20,271 bases of DNA from Pseudomonadota bacterium (GTDB lineage: Bacteria > Hydrothermota > 32-111 > QNBC01), in assembly GCA_011682715.1 (NCBI GenBank), contig JAACEC010000001.1, positions 1 to 20,271 on the forward strand. Direction: 5' to 3'. Of the stretch, positions 6,010 to 14,253 are shown piece after piece; position 1 is the stretch's first letter; each line of letters begins with the position of its first letter. Position numbers and translations under genes: made by a program. The notes below the pieces were generated by a model, which made no database searches, had not been told where the DNA came from, and saw only the letters and a list, made by a program, of their open reading frames with translations.

Positions 6010-7672
6010 CTATCTTGCCCTCCTTAAGCTCCATTAATTTTTGTTTAATTTCCATATTTGTGGGGTCGAGTTCGATAACTTTTTCCCACATCTCTATCGC
6101 CTTGTCAAATTTATTCAGTTCTTTATACATATATCCCAGATTGATGTAAGGTTCAATGTAGTTCTTGTTCATCTTTACAGCTGTATTAAAATATTCCTCC
6201 GACTTTGGGAACTCCTTCATTCGCAGGTAGATCAATCCGAGAGTATTATTTATTAAGAATGATTCCTTATTTATTTCAAAGGCTTTGTCAGCATATTCAA
6301 GAGCTTTATCGAGTTGGTTGTTCTTCATATATGCGAGTGATATGTTGTTTAAACAATCGAAATTGTCCGGATAGTATTCAAGTGATTTAAGGAACTCGTT
6401 GATAGCACTATCATATTTACCGTTATAAAATAGAAATACGCCGTTATCGTTATGTTTCAACCCGATTGCTATATTGGTTTCCTTTTTCCTTGTATCTAAT
6501 AGCTCATTTTCTTTCTCTACAAGCTTTCCGATTGATTTTTCGGTGGAAACGACCGATTCATTAGTCGATTTTGTTGTGTCAATAACATCATGAACAATTT
6601 CCGACTGCTTTGTCATTGCATTTTCCAATCTTGTAAGATTGTCGGCAACGTCTTTTAATGAGCTAAAAGTTGTTTTAAATTCTCGGAACTCTTTTAATGA
6701 AGAAGTGGTATTAGTTTCGTAACTTGCTTTTATATCTTTTATGGAAGATCCTATGGTTTTCAGTTCAACTAACGATTCGTTAGCCTCTTTTAATCCTTCG
6801 TTTATTGATTTAGCCTCGTTAGCAATTGTATCTATCATTTTACCGAATGATTCGTTAATTTGGCTAATAGAATTTGTATAGGAATTACTGAGGTTATTAA
6901 TTGACTCAATTAGAGGAGATAAATCCATAGTTTGCCGGATGGCATTAAGAGAACCGACAATTTCACCTAAGTCTATATTCTGCGTTACAATCTCTTTTTT
7001 TATTTTAGGTTTAGATTCAACTTTTATCTCAGGGGTAGCTTCCGCAGCTTCTACTATTTTGGATGATTCGCTGCCTGCGACGGCAAAGGGTTCTGTTTCC
7101 TCTTCTTTGGGTGGTTCTTCGATAAATTGAGATTCGGGAACCTCTTCTGCCATACCTTTTCCACTTTCAATATCAAACTCTTTACTTATAATTTCTTCCA
7201 TGTTGCTCGGTTCTTCTTCATTTTCCTTCTTTTTTAGTTCTTCAGCAGTATTTTCGGTTGGTGTTTCTTTCATTTCGGTTTCAGTGGTAGTCTTTGTTTC
7301 CTCTTTCTCTATAATCTCTTCTGAGCCCTGATCGGTAACGCTAGCTGGTTCAGGAGCTTCATTTTCACCCGGAGCAGGCTCTTCTTTTTTATTCTCTTCT
7401 GTCGTTTTGTCTGTTTCGAGATCTTCATTCTCTTGTCCCGCCTTGTTGATTATACTTTCATTACCGATATCCAGGAGTTCTTCAAATCCGGCAGCAGGGT
7501 TGCTCTGTTCTTCTTTCTTCTCCTTAATTTCTTTATTCTCATTACCGACTTTCTGTTCCTCGCTTCCGGGATTGTTCTCTTCGTTTGTCTCGCTCTTTTC
7601 CTTTCCTTCCTTATAAGGAAACAGGTTATCGAAAGGATTTTGCTTCTTATCTTTATCTTCCGAATTGTTCAT
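6002..7672 (-). CDS. Acidic, coiled-coil-like and TPR protein
   Basis: The protein has 556 residues in three parts. Residues 1 to about 225 are extremely acidic and low complexity (runs of Glu, Lys, Asn, Thr and Pro) and should be disordered. Residues about 232-400 are a long helical, coiled-coil-like stretch with Ser/Asn/Thr-rich heptads (for example SISQINESFGKMIDTIANEA). Residues about 402-550 contain four TPR-type repeats, seen in FYNGKYDSAINEFLKSLEYY, NNQLDKALEYADKAFEI, MKEFPKSEEYFNTAVKM and LNKFDKAIEMWEKVIELDP. There is no signal peptide or membrane helix, so it is predicted to be a cytoplasmic scaffold. The start ATG follows AAAGGAG, 15 bases after the stop of the 1249-residue TPR gene, with which it shares a promoter. 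Confidence 0.85.
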   Translation of the reverse strand: MNNSEDKDKKQNPFDNLFPYKEGKEKSETNEENNPGSEEQKVGNENKEIKEKKEEQSNPAAGFEELLDIGNESIINKAGQENEDLETDKTTEENKKEEPAPGENEAPEPASVTDQGSEEIIEKEETKTTTETEMKETPTENTAEELKKKENEEEPSNMEEIISKEFDIESGKGMAEEVPESQFIEEPPKEEETEPFAVAGSESSKIVEAAEATPEIKVESKPKIKKEIVTQNIDLGEIVGSLNAIRQTMDLSPLIESINNLSNSYTNSISQINESFGKMIDTIANEAKSINEGLKEANESLVELKTIGSSIKDIKASYETNTTSSLKEFREFKTTFSSLKDVADNLTRLENAMTKQSEIVHDVIDTTKSTNESVVSTEKSIGKLVEKENELLDTRKKETNIAIGLKHNDNGVFLFYNGKYDSAINEFLKSLEYYPDNFDCLNNISLAYMKNNQLDKALEYADKAFEINKESFLINNTLGLIYLRMKEFPKSEEYFNTAVKMNKNYIEPYINLGYMYKELNKFDKAIEMWEKVIELDPTNMEIKQKLMELKEGKIGE

Positions 7673-7687
7673 GATTCACTCCTTTAT

Positions 7688-10600
7688 TTATAGGTGAATA
7701 TTAATAGTTTTAACGTCGGAATACTGAGTCAACGAAAATCCTTCTATGGCAATATCATCCGAAAATGTATGCATCAAATGCTTGGGATCATATCCGACTC
7801 GTCTCGATAAATTGATGTATCTGTAATACAACTCTTTAATTAAATCGATGCCCTTTATTTCACCGATAAATCTATTTAAAATAATTTCATATATTTCAAT
7901 GGATTCCATAGGCTTGTCACTCTCTTTAATCTTTGCCAGAAGCATTAACCGTTTAACCTCATCCATTGTATCCTTTGTCTCATAGAAAAGAAAATTTTTT
8001 GCCTTGTTTACTTCACCGAGTAGATAATAGTAGTATGCTAATTGATAATAAATTTCCGGTGAACTCTCATTATAATAATTTAATCGTTGCTCTATTTCCC
8101 TTATGTGCTCATGGTATAACCTATGTTTTACATTTTCAATTTCTGAATAGATATTTTCTGGCGAATAGCCTGTTGATTTAATCTCATCTACCAATGAAAT
8201 GTTCTTGACCTTTAACGATATAAGATTTTTATAGATGTAACATGTAAGTTTGATGTCATTTGGTGTATCTTTATCTATAAGTAAGTTGAAATAATTATTC
8301 GCTGTATTGTAATCTTCCGCCAAGTAAGCAAGTTCACCGAGCCATAGGTAATCCTCGCTTGAAAAATCAATCTCTTTTTCTATTTTTTTAAAATATTCCA
8401 GAATCATGTTATTATCCAATCGCAATGTCTGATTAGATAGTGATTTGAGATATTTGTAAAGTTTCTGGTATCGTCTAAGATTGTATAATACCTTAATGAA
8501 ATATGCATTGATTTGAATATCATTAATACCGTCTAATAATACGGCAAGTTTTTCATTGAATTTATTTGTACTTGAAACGATGTTATCGAGTAGGGGAACA
8601 GCATTTTTATAATCCCTTGTTTTCAGGTAAATAGTTAGCAGAGTGTATTTTATTTCGTTGTTACTCGGATTATTCTCCACGATTTTTTTTACCTGTTTAA
8701 TAACGCTGTTTGCCCTTTTGGGTTCGCTGTCCACAATCTCTTCAAGCAGCTTTATTGCATTGTTTGTCTGACCTATTTTGAGATAAATCGAACTGAGAGA
8801 ATAGAGCACTCCTATGTTATCGGGATTGTTCTCCTTTATTCCGAGGAGTTTATTTAAAATTGGTAAACTTTTGTTGTTATCCAATTCAAATGCTTTTAAT
8901 AGTGATTCGGAAGCCTCCGAATTAAATCCTAACTTACTTAGAATGTTACCTTTTGAAATAAATACATCCGCATTATCTGTATTTTCGAGCCCTCCATATT
9001 GTTCGAGAATTTTACTCCCAAGAGATTCGTTTAGTTCAAAGCTTGTTTCGAATTCAGATACGGCTTCTTGAATGTTATTTTTCTTAAGATGAATTAAGGC
9101 TAATGTATAGTGAAGAAACGACGAACTCTGGAATTTTTTTATCAGGTTAAATATATCATTTTGGATTAGATCGGTTTTATCGGGGAAGCGGTTTAATATC
9201 TCGAAGTAGATTTCCGAAGCCTTCTCGAAGTTCTCGCTAAAGGAATATGCCGCTGCTAAAGCGTAAAGAACCATGTAGTTGTTGGGAAGCAACTCTCTTA
9301 TTTCAGAGAGAAGGGGAATCTCATTCTTAGCAAGATCCGGATCGTATTTTAAAGCCTTTACAAGTGCCTGGGTTGCAATATCAACATTATTACGCTTTAG
9401 AAAAGCCTCGCCGGCTTTAAAAAAGAAATAACCGGATTCTTTCCCTGTGATGGTCATCAATATAAGCTTTGTTTCATCTATTACCTGTTTATACATTCCC
9501 GATTTTGCAAGTAATCCCACGTAAACTTTTTTATATTCGAGATTATCAGGGTATTTATCCACAACTCCTTTAATCAGCATGTATGTTTCTTCTTTATTTT
9601 CTATTTCGATTTTATTGTATTCATAAACGATTGCCTTAACATATTCCGCTTTGTCCATTTCCATTGAAAGTTTTAAAGTATAATTCAGAACTTTCTCGTT
9701 TTTATTTCCGTTATATATTTTTTCAATGAGGGAGTCGAGAATATCTCCTTTGTGCTCGGGTGAGATTCCTACTGCCTGATTTAATGTATCCAACATTTTA
9801 TCCGTTTCTTTTTTTAAGCTGTAAGCTTCCGAAATTGCAAATAAATAAGGGAATTCGTTCTCGGAGAAATAATTCTCCAGTTTTTTATAGATCTCGAGAC
9901 AAAGGTCGGGGGTAATTATTCCTTCTCTCAACGAGGTGTCAAGATCAAGAAGTATATTTTCAGGTGATTTTTCCTTTGCGCGTATAAGATTTTCAATAAT
10001 TATTGTTGATTTTGTAATATCACCCACAAAGGCGTATGCATAACTCAGTATCTTTTCGAATTCTGCGTTGGGTTCTATTCTGCCTTCAAAGTGATCCTTA
10101 TTGTTTATTATTGCCTGAGGGGAAATTTTAAGTATGTCTTCAAGCATTAAAATAGCTTTATTGTATTCTCCTTTGTCGGTATAAATCTTAGCTTTTAATA
10201 TATTTAATTCAATGGAATTCTTTATGTTCTTACCCAATTCCAGAGCATAATCCTCTGCCTCTTGAAGTGTAATTGCACTGTTAAAATAACCTGTCTTTAT
10301 GGTTTCAACGGCATTGTCATAGCGTTCTGCAAGCATGTAAGCCTTTGTCAAAAGATAGATGTTATTCGGGTGTTTGTAGATATCTTTCATCTGGCTGAAT
10401 CGGTCTATAATTTCGGAGACCTTGCTCGGATCGCTCTCCATAACTTTTTCATATTCTTTCGGTATAATATTCCCCTCTTTTTCGGCATAGAGATCTCCGA
10501 GGGCGAGATTCGCCTTCGCATTTTTGGGGTCTATTTCAAGTATCTTTTTGTATCTCGTAATAAGTATGTCCTTGTTGACTTTTGGTATGTTTTGAAGGCG

Positions 10601-11437
10601 TTTCAGTGCATTATCGACATCCTTTAAAAGTATATATGTGTCGATTATTAAAAGTTCGAATGCGGGAGACGGGGTTTTTTCCTCCTGTGAAAGGAGGAAT
10701 TTTAATGCCGTATTCTTTAGGTTCGGAAATAAAGAGATACTCTTTAATAGGATTTTCGATGCCTTTGTTATATCGTTGTTTAAAATATGAAATTCTCCCA
10801 AATAGAGAAGTATATGGGGTTCATTGAAACGTTCTCTTACGAGTTTCTCGTATAATTCGATAATTCTCTTGATTTCATCCGGAGCAAAGTCCAGCATCTG
10901 CTTTACTACAAAAGAAGCATCGTCATATTTTTCTGTGAAATTAAAAAACAGTATTAACTGATAGTGGACATATACATCCGCTTTTCCCATCTGTTTGGCT
11001 TCGGAATAACTGTAAATGTAATTATACTTCTCCTGAAGTCTTGCAGACAGTACATCAAGATCATCCTTTTGAAGGGCTTTCAAAATAGAAAGAGCGTCTT
11101 CAAAACTAAATTCTTTCATATAGTACTCATAGAGGATTTGCCCCAGTTCAACCGATGTGTTAAAACGATAAAAAGAATCTTCAAGCGAATCGATGATTTT
11201 ATCTTTATCTCCGACAAATGTCGTAAGAGCCTTTTTATAGTACATAGCACTGTCTCTGTACTTGTGTATTTCGGCAAAGTAGGAACATGCCGTTAGAGTT
11301 AATTCAAGATCGTTCTTTATTTTATTCAGTGTATTTTTAAGCAGTGAGACAGCCTTATCCGTTTTCCCCTCTGTTTTTAATTTCTCGAAGCTCGTAATTA
11401 CTTTTTTAGGATCGGTTGTACCAAACAAATTAAACAT
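7688..11437 (-). CDS. Giant TPR-repeat protein
   Basis: The protein has 1249 residues and consists almost wholly of helical hairpins of TPR type. Clear repeats include AKANLALGDLYAEKEGN, FFKAGEAFLKRNNVDIATQA, YALAAAYSFSENFEKASEIY, GVLYSLSSIYLKIGQTNNAI, YLWLGELAYLAEDYNTANNY and PEIYYQLAYYYYLLGEVNKA. No catalytic domain, signal peptide or membrane helix is seen, so it is probably a cytoplasmic superhelical scaffold. The last 35 residues (from about YDPKHLMHTFSDD) are not repeat-like and could be a capping or docking tail. The start is ATG 11437 with AGAGG at 11447-11443. The predicted transcription start falls about on that site, so the leader would be very short. It is first in an operon with two further scaffold-like genes. 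The partner cannot be named. Confidence 0.88.
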   Translation of the reverse strand: MFNLFGTTDPKKVITSFEKLKTEGKTDKAVSLLKNTLNKIKNDLELTLTACSYFAEIHKYRDSAMYYKKALTTFVGDKDKIIDSLEDSFYRFNTSVELGQILYEYYMKEFSFEDALSILKALQKDDLDVLSARLQEKYNYIYSYSEAKQMGKADVYVHYQLILFFNFTEKYDDASFVVKQMLDFAPDEIKRIIELYEKLVRERFNEPHILLYLGEFHILNNDITKASKILLKSISLFPNLKNTALKFLLSQEEKTPSPAFELLIIDTYILLKDVDNALKRLQNIPKVNKDILITRYKKILEIDPKNAKANLALGDLYAEKEGNIIPKEYEKVMESDPSKVSEIIDRFSQMKDIYKHPNNIYLLTKAYMLAERYDNAVETIKTGYFNSAITLQEAEDYALELGKNIKNSIELNILKAKIYTDKGEYNKAILMLEDILKISPQAIINNKDHFEGRIEPNAEFEKILSYAYAFVGDITKSTIIIENLIRAKEKSPENILLDLDTSLREGIITPDLCLEIYKKLENYFSENEFPYLFAISEAYSLKKETDKMLDTLNQAVGISPEHKGDILDSLIEKIYNGNKNEKVLNYTLKLSMEMDKAEYVKAIVYEYNKIEIENKEETYMLIKGVVDKYPDNLEYKKVYVGLLAKSGMYKQVIDETKLILMTITGKESGYFFFKAGEAFLKRNNVDIATQALVKALKYDPDLAKNEIPLLSEIRELLPNNYMVLYALAAAYSFSENFEKASEIYFEILNRFPDKTDLIQNDIFNLIKKFQSSSFLHYTLALIHLKKNNIQEAVSEFETSFELNESLGSKILEQYGGLENTDNADVFISKGNILSKLGFNSEASESLLKAFELDNNKSLPILNKLLGIKENNPDNIGVLYSLSSIYLKIGQTNNAIKLLEEIVDSEPKRANSVIKQVKKIVENNPSNNEIKYTLLTIYLKTRDYKNAVPLLDNIVSSTNKFNEKLAVLLDGINDIQINAYFIKVLYNLRRYQKLYKYLKSLSNQTLRLDNNMILEYFKKIEKEIDFSSEDYLWLGELAYLAEDYNTANNYFNLLIDKDTPNDIKLTCYIYKNLISLKVKNISLVDEIKSTGYSPENIYSEIENVKHRLYHEHIREIEQRLNYYNESSPEIYYQLAYYYYLLGEVNKAKNFLFYETKDTMDEVKRLMLLAKIKESDKPMESIEIYEIILNRFIGEIKGIDLIKELYYRYINLSRRVGYDPKHLMHTFSDDIAIEGFSLTQYSDVKTINIHL

Positions 11438-11452
11438 AATAACCTCTTTAAA

Positions 11453-11481
11453 ATTATAAAATGCCTACGTTCACATGTCAA
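11453..11481 (-). promoter_or_regulatory. Consensus sigma-70 promoter of the TPR operon
   Basis: On the minus strand TTGACA (11481-11476) and TATAAT (11458-11453) are separated by exactly 17 bases, a perfect consensus match. The expected transcription start near 11446 is only about 9 bases before the ATG at 11437. It would cut into the AGAGG ribosome binding site (11447-11443). Confidence 0.85.
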
Positions 11482-11488
11482 GCAAAAA

Positions 11489-11504
11489 TGTAATGTTCAT
11501 CACA
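11489..11504. promoter_or_regulatory. CRP/FNR-family-like palindrome upstream of the TPR promoter
   Basis: The minus strand reads TGTGATGAACATTACA, which is TGTGA-N6-TTACA. It matches 9 of 10 defined bases of the CRP consensus TGTGA-N6-TCACA. It lies directly upstream of the -35 box, centred about 50 bases before the predicted start, which is not the standard -41.5 or -61.5. The match is by eye only, and no CRP-family gene is in the window. Confidence 0.35.
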
Positions 11505-11593
11505 CCTAAACTTATTATATAACATATTCGTCAATAAATCAATAATATTAATACAATAATACGAAAAACGAACAACAGTTTTATTGAGTAGGG

Positions 11594-11605
11594 TGATTTA
11601 AATCA
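11594..11605. promoter_or_regulatory. Perfect 12-bp palindrome TGATTTAAATCA
   Basis: This is a perfect inverted repeat in the 247-base gap between the divergent TPR operon and the MFS gene. With its flanks, GTGAT-N4-ATCAT matches 8 of 10 bases of the FNR box TTGAT-N4-ATCAA. It could be an operator for either direction. AT-rich DNA gives such palindromes by chance fairly often. Apart from this site, the CRP-like site and the TPR promoter, I see only AT-rich sequence and an isolated TTGACA at 11650-11655 in this gap. Confidence 0.3.
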
Positions 11606-11684
11606 TTTTAAGATACCATTAATGATTCACGGAGATCGAGATCATCGGCTTGACATTTTGTCTAATTTTAATTAACTCCAATTA

Positions 11685-13109
11685 ATGGGAAAAAGGAAAA
11701 ATGTAAAGCATTCAATCGTGAGGGAAACGATACGATATTCTATAATAGAGGGAGCATTTGCTCAGATATTCCTCGTGCTGTCGGGACCGGGCAGTGTGTT
11801 TATAACGAAGTTTGCAATAATGCTCGGAGCAAAGCCAATCGATTTTGGTATATTGACATCAATAGGGCGTCTGTCCGATGTGTTTCAATTGCTTGGGATG
11901 GCGATAACAAAACGTTTCAAATCGAGAAAATCTGTAATTTTGCCGTTTGCTTCCATCGGTAGAGCACTTATTCTTGTTATAGCTCTCATTCCATTTTTCA
12001 TGCGTGGCAGCAATTATGCTATTTATATATTTCTTCTGATTTTCTTTTTTAGTGCATCACTACAATCAATTTCTGCAAATGCATGGATAGCATGGATTTC
12101 CGATATGATTCCTCTGAGAATAAGGGGAAGGTTCTTCTCCAGGAGGAATCAATATCTTGTTGTTATTGGCACAGTTGTGGCGTTTATTGCCTCATTTTAT
12201 GTAGATCTTTTCGATAAACCTCCCGGAGCATTTGCCAAATTCGTTTTGAAAATATTTCATGGATTGCATCATATACCATCAGTGAATATGTCGATTGTAT
12301 TTTTCTCTCTGTTTTCATTATCGACTATTTTAGGGCTGGTAGGGATAAGATTCCTTTCAAAACAACCGGAAAAAAAGAATGATTTTTCAAAAGACAATCC
12401 TGGAATAATGTTCAAAGAAGCATTTTTTGATAAAAATTTCAAGAAATTCCTTGTTTATAATTTCTGGTGGATGTTTGCAATAGGCATAGCTTCACCTTTT
12501 TGGCAGCCGTTTATGATAGAGAAGCTCAAAATGTCTCTTGTGGCAATACAGGTATATGGTCTTATTAGTACTATATTTTCTATTTTTTCCTTGAAATACT
12601 GGGGAGAATTTATTGACAGATTTGGAAATAAAACTGCCATGAAGTTTGCAATAATTTTGGGAGGAGCCAATCCCATGGTATGGGTTTTTGTTAAACCTTC
12701 ATTTGTATATATTATCTATTTCGAAGCTGCTATGTCTGGCATAATGTGGTCTGGGGCGGGGATAATTGCTATGAATTTTGTGCTCTCCATAGCTCCTAAG
12801 GGGAGAGAACAAATCTATTCCGGTATTCTGGCTGCCCTTTCCGGGATTGCAATAACGATAACGGCTCTACTGTCCGGTATTTTATACCCGAAGCCGCTAA
12901 CAATAGGAATGATGCATTTTGAACCGGAACAAGTTCTCTTTGCGATTACCGGCTTTGCAAGATGGTCCGCTATTATACCGCTTATGTTTATAGAGGAATA
13001 CAATGCAAAACCTATGAGGGAAGCAGTTTCATATTTAAGGTTAATCGTTTTTAGCAAAATAATCGGACTCAGTAAATGGCGTTTCAGAAGCATTAACATA
13101 GATGAGTAA
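11685..13109 (+). CDS. MFS transporter, 12 transmembrane helices, substrate unknown
   Basis: The protein has 474 residues with about 12 hydrophobic helices. The MFS loop between helices 2 and 3 is visible as GRLSDVFQLLGMAITKRFKSRKS. The loop after helix 4 has SDMIPLRIRGRFFSRRNQ, a pattern common in uncharacterised MFS proteins. The second half repeats the pattern with KYWGEFIDRFGNKTAMK. It probably exports or imports a small molecule across the inner membrane; the substrate cannot be read from the sequence. The ATG at 11685 lacks a ribosome binding site. An isolated TTGACA at 11650-11655 sits where a leaderless transcript starting at the ATG would need it, but the -10 is poor. The first Met could therefore be wrong, and GTG at 11718 is an alternative. 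It is divergent from the TPR operon. Confidence 0.85.
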   Translation: MGKRKNVKHSIVRETIRYSIIEGAFAQIFLVLSGPGSVFITKFAIMLGAKPIDFGILTSIGRLSDVFQLLGMAITKRFKSRKSVILPFASIGRALILVIALIPFFMRGSNYAIYIFLLIFFFSASLQSISANAWIAWISDMIPLRIRGRFFSRRNQYLVVIGTVVAFIASFYVDLFDKPPGAFAKFVLKIFHGLHHIPSVNMSIVFFSLFSLSTILGLVGIRFLSKQPEKKNDFSKDNPGIMFKEAFFDKNFKKFLVYNFWWMFAIGIASPFWQPFMIEKLKMSLVAIQVYGLISTIFSIFSLKYWGEFIDRFGNKTAMKFAIILGGANPMVWVFVKPSFVYIIYFEAAMSGIMWSGAGIIAMNFVLSIAPKGREQIYSGILAALSGIAITITALLSGILYPKPLTIGMMHFEPEQVLFAITGFARWSAIIPLMFIEEYNAKPMREAVSYLRLIVFSKIIGLSKWRFRSINIDE

Positions 13110-13163
13110 GTTTATCGGAGTCGTGTCTTTACATTTGCCATAGAGGAATTTTGATTATATAGT

Positions 13164-13349
13164 ATGAATGATATGGCAAGAGTTTTGAGATTATCATTTG
13201 AGAAAGGAAATATACAGCTATTGAAAAAGACAGGCAATCTATTTGATATGGATTATACAAATGTATTTTTTTCAGTGATAAGATTTGAAGAAAGTATGAG
13301 AAGAGATAACACTATAAAAGGAATTGTAGATAGAAATAGGAAAGGGTGA
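13164..13349 (+). CDS. Doubtful 61-codon ORF between two transporter genes
   Basis: The 61 residues contain MARVLRLSFEKGNIQLL and end in RNRKG. The ORF lies between the MFS gene and the EamA-type gene on the same strand and has no ribosome binding site (the upstream bases are GATTATATAGT). I recognise no family. Its AT-rich codons do not differ from background. It could be a chance ORF or a leader to the next gene. The 281 bases from 13110 to 13390 hold nothing else I can support. Confidence 0.2.
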   Translation: MNDMARVLRLSFEKGNIQLLKKTGNLFDMDYTNVFFSVIRFEESMRRDNTIKGIVDRNRKG

Positions 13350-13390
13350 ATAGTGAATGTCAAATGTAAAGGTGTAACCAAGGGAAGCAT

Positions 13391-14218
13391 ATGCTCTATT
13401 TGATTTTTTCTATTCTGTCTTCCGTAACGATTGCACTGCTCGTGAAGAGGAATGAGAATGCCGATTTAAACAGATTGAAGGTGCTCTTTTACAATTATAT
13501 CACCATTTCGCTAATACTCCTCGTCATTAATCTTATCGGGCATTTGTTGTTTATAGATTTGCATCTTTTTGTTTTAAGCATTATTGTAGGGTTTTTATTT
13601 GCCGTTAATTTTCTGATTTACATGAGACTCATAAATACTTCGGATATTTCGTTGCCTACACTTGCCATGAGACTTTCACTTGTTATACCGGTTACGTTAT
13701 CTGTTATTCTTTACGGAGAATCATTGGATTTTGCAAGAGGAGTAGGTGTTTTACTGGCTATAATCTCGATTCTCATGATGTATAATCCCTCTGAGAAAAA
13801 CAAGGATATTATTTTGATATTTTTCCTATTTCTGTTTTCCGGATTTGCGGATTTTTCAATGAAGTATTTTGAAATGAATTTCCCGCTAAAGTTCGAGTTA
13901 TCGTTTATGATGTTCCTTTTCTCATGGGCAGCTGTATTCTCAGCACTGTTTTCTCTCGTTTACAAAAGAAAATCGGGAAGAGGGGAAATTTACAACGGAA
14001 TTATACTTGCCGTTCCGAATTCACTCGCTTCGTTCTTTATTATATTAGCATTAAAGCGGGTTGATGCCACTGTTGTTTTCCCCGTGGTCAACATATCGAT
14101 AATTGTACTCTCGGTTATCGGTAGTAAATTATTATTTAACGAATCGTTCTCAAAGCGGAAGATTATATCATTCGTTTTCGGTATATTAGCGATTATCGTT
14201 TTAACTTTTGCGAGATAA
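13391..14218 (+). CDS. EamA/DMT-superfamily transporter
   Basis: The protein has 275 residues with about ten hydrophobic helices in two similar halves, the usual length and layout of EamA/DMT permeases. The first half has IYMRLINTSDISLPTLAMRL, then VTLSVILYGESLDFARGVGV. The second repeats it with LALKRVDATVVFPVVNISII, then KLLFNESFSKRKIISFVFGI. The alternating 'small residue near Pro, then Glu with following basic residue' pattern is typical of the family. It sits in the inner membrane and probably exports or exchanges a metabolite; the substrate is unknown. The start ATG follows AAGGGAAGC. It is convergent with the peptidase gene. Confidence 0.8.
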   Translation: MLYLIFSILSSVTIALLVKRNENADLNRLKVLFYNYITISLILLVINLIGHLLFIDLHLFVLSIIVGFLFAVNFLIYMRLINTSDISLPTLAMRLSLVIPVTLSVILYGESLDFARGVGVLLAIISILMMYNPSEKNKDIILIFFLFLFSGFADFSMKYFEMNFPLKFELSFMMFLFSWAAVFSALFSLVYKRKSGRGEIYNGIILAVPNSLASFFIILALKRVDATVVFPVVNISIIVLSVIGSKLLFNESFSKRKIISFVFGILAIIVLTFAR

Positions 14219-14242
14219 AACACCCCGATCCGTAGACCGGGG
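14217..14242 (-). terminator. Hairpin terminator of the M16 peptidase gene
   Basis: The inverted repeat CCCCGATC / GACCGGGG (14223-14230 and 14235-14242, one mismatch) encloses CGTA. On the minus strand it is followed by T bases at 14220-14217, so it should terminate the peptidase transcript. The plus-strand side has only CGAAAAT after the stem, so it is weak for the EamA-type gene. Confidence 0.75.
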
Positions 14243-14253
14243 CGAAAATAGAA

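Noticed and set aside
7407..7693. Two Ser/Phe/Leu-rich plus-strand ORFs opposite the acidic TPR gene
   Set aside because: They are complements of Glu/Lys-rich codons and have no other support.
10262..11296. Plus-strand ORFs of 81-121 codons inside the giant TPR gene
   Set aside because: They are shadows of the long TPR frame, which shows clear repeats throughout.
11650..11684. Full promoter for the MFS gene from the TTGACA at 11650
   Set aside because: No acceptable -10 box lies 16-18 bases downstream (TTAACT and TAACTC are the best), so only the -35-like box can be claimed.
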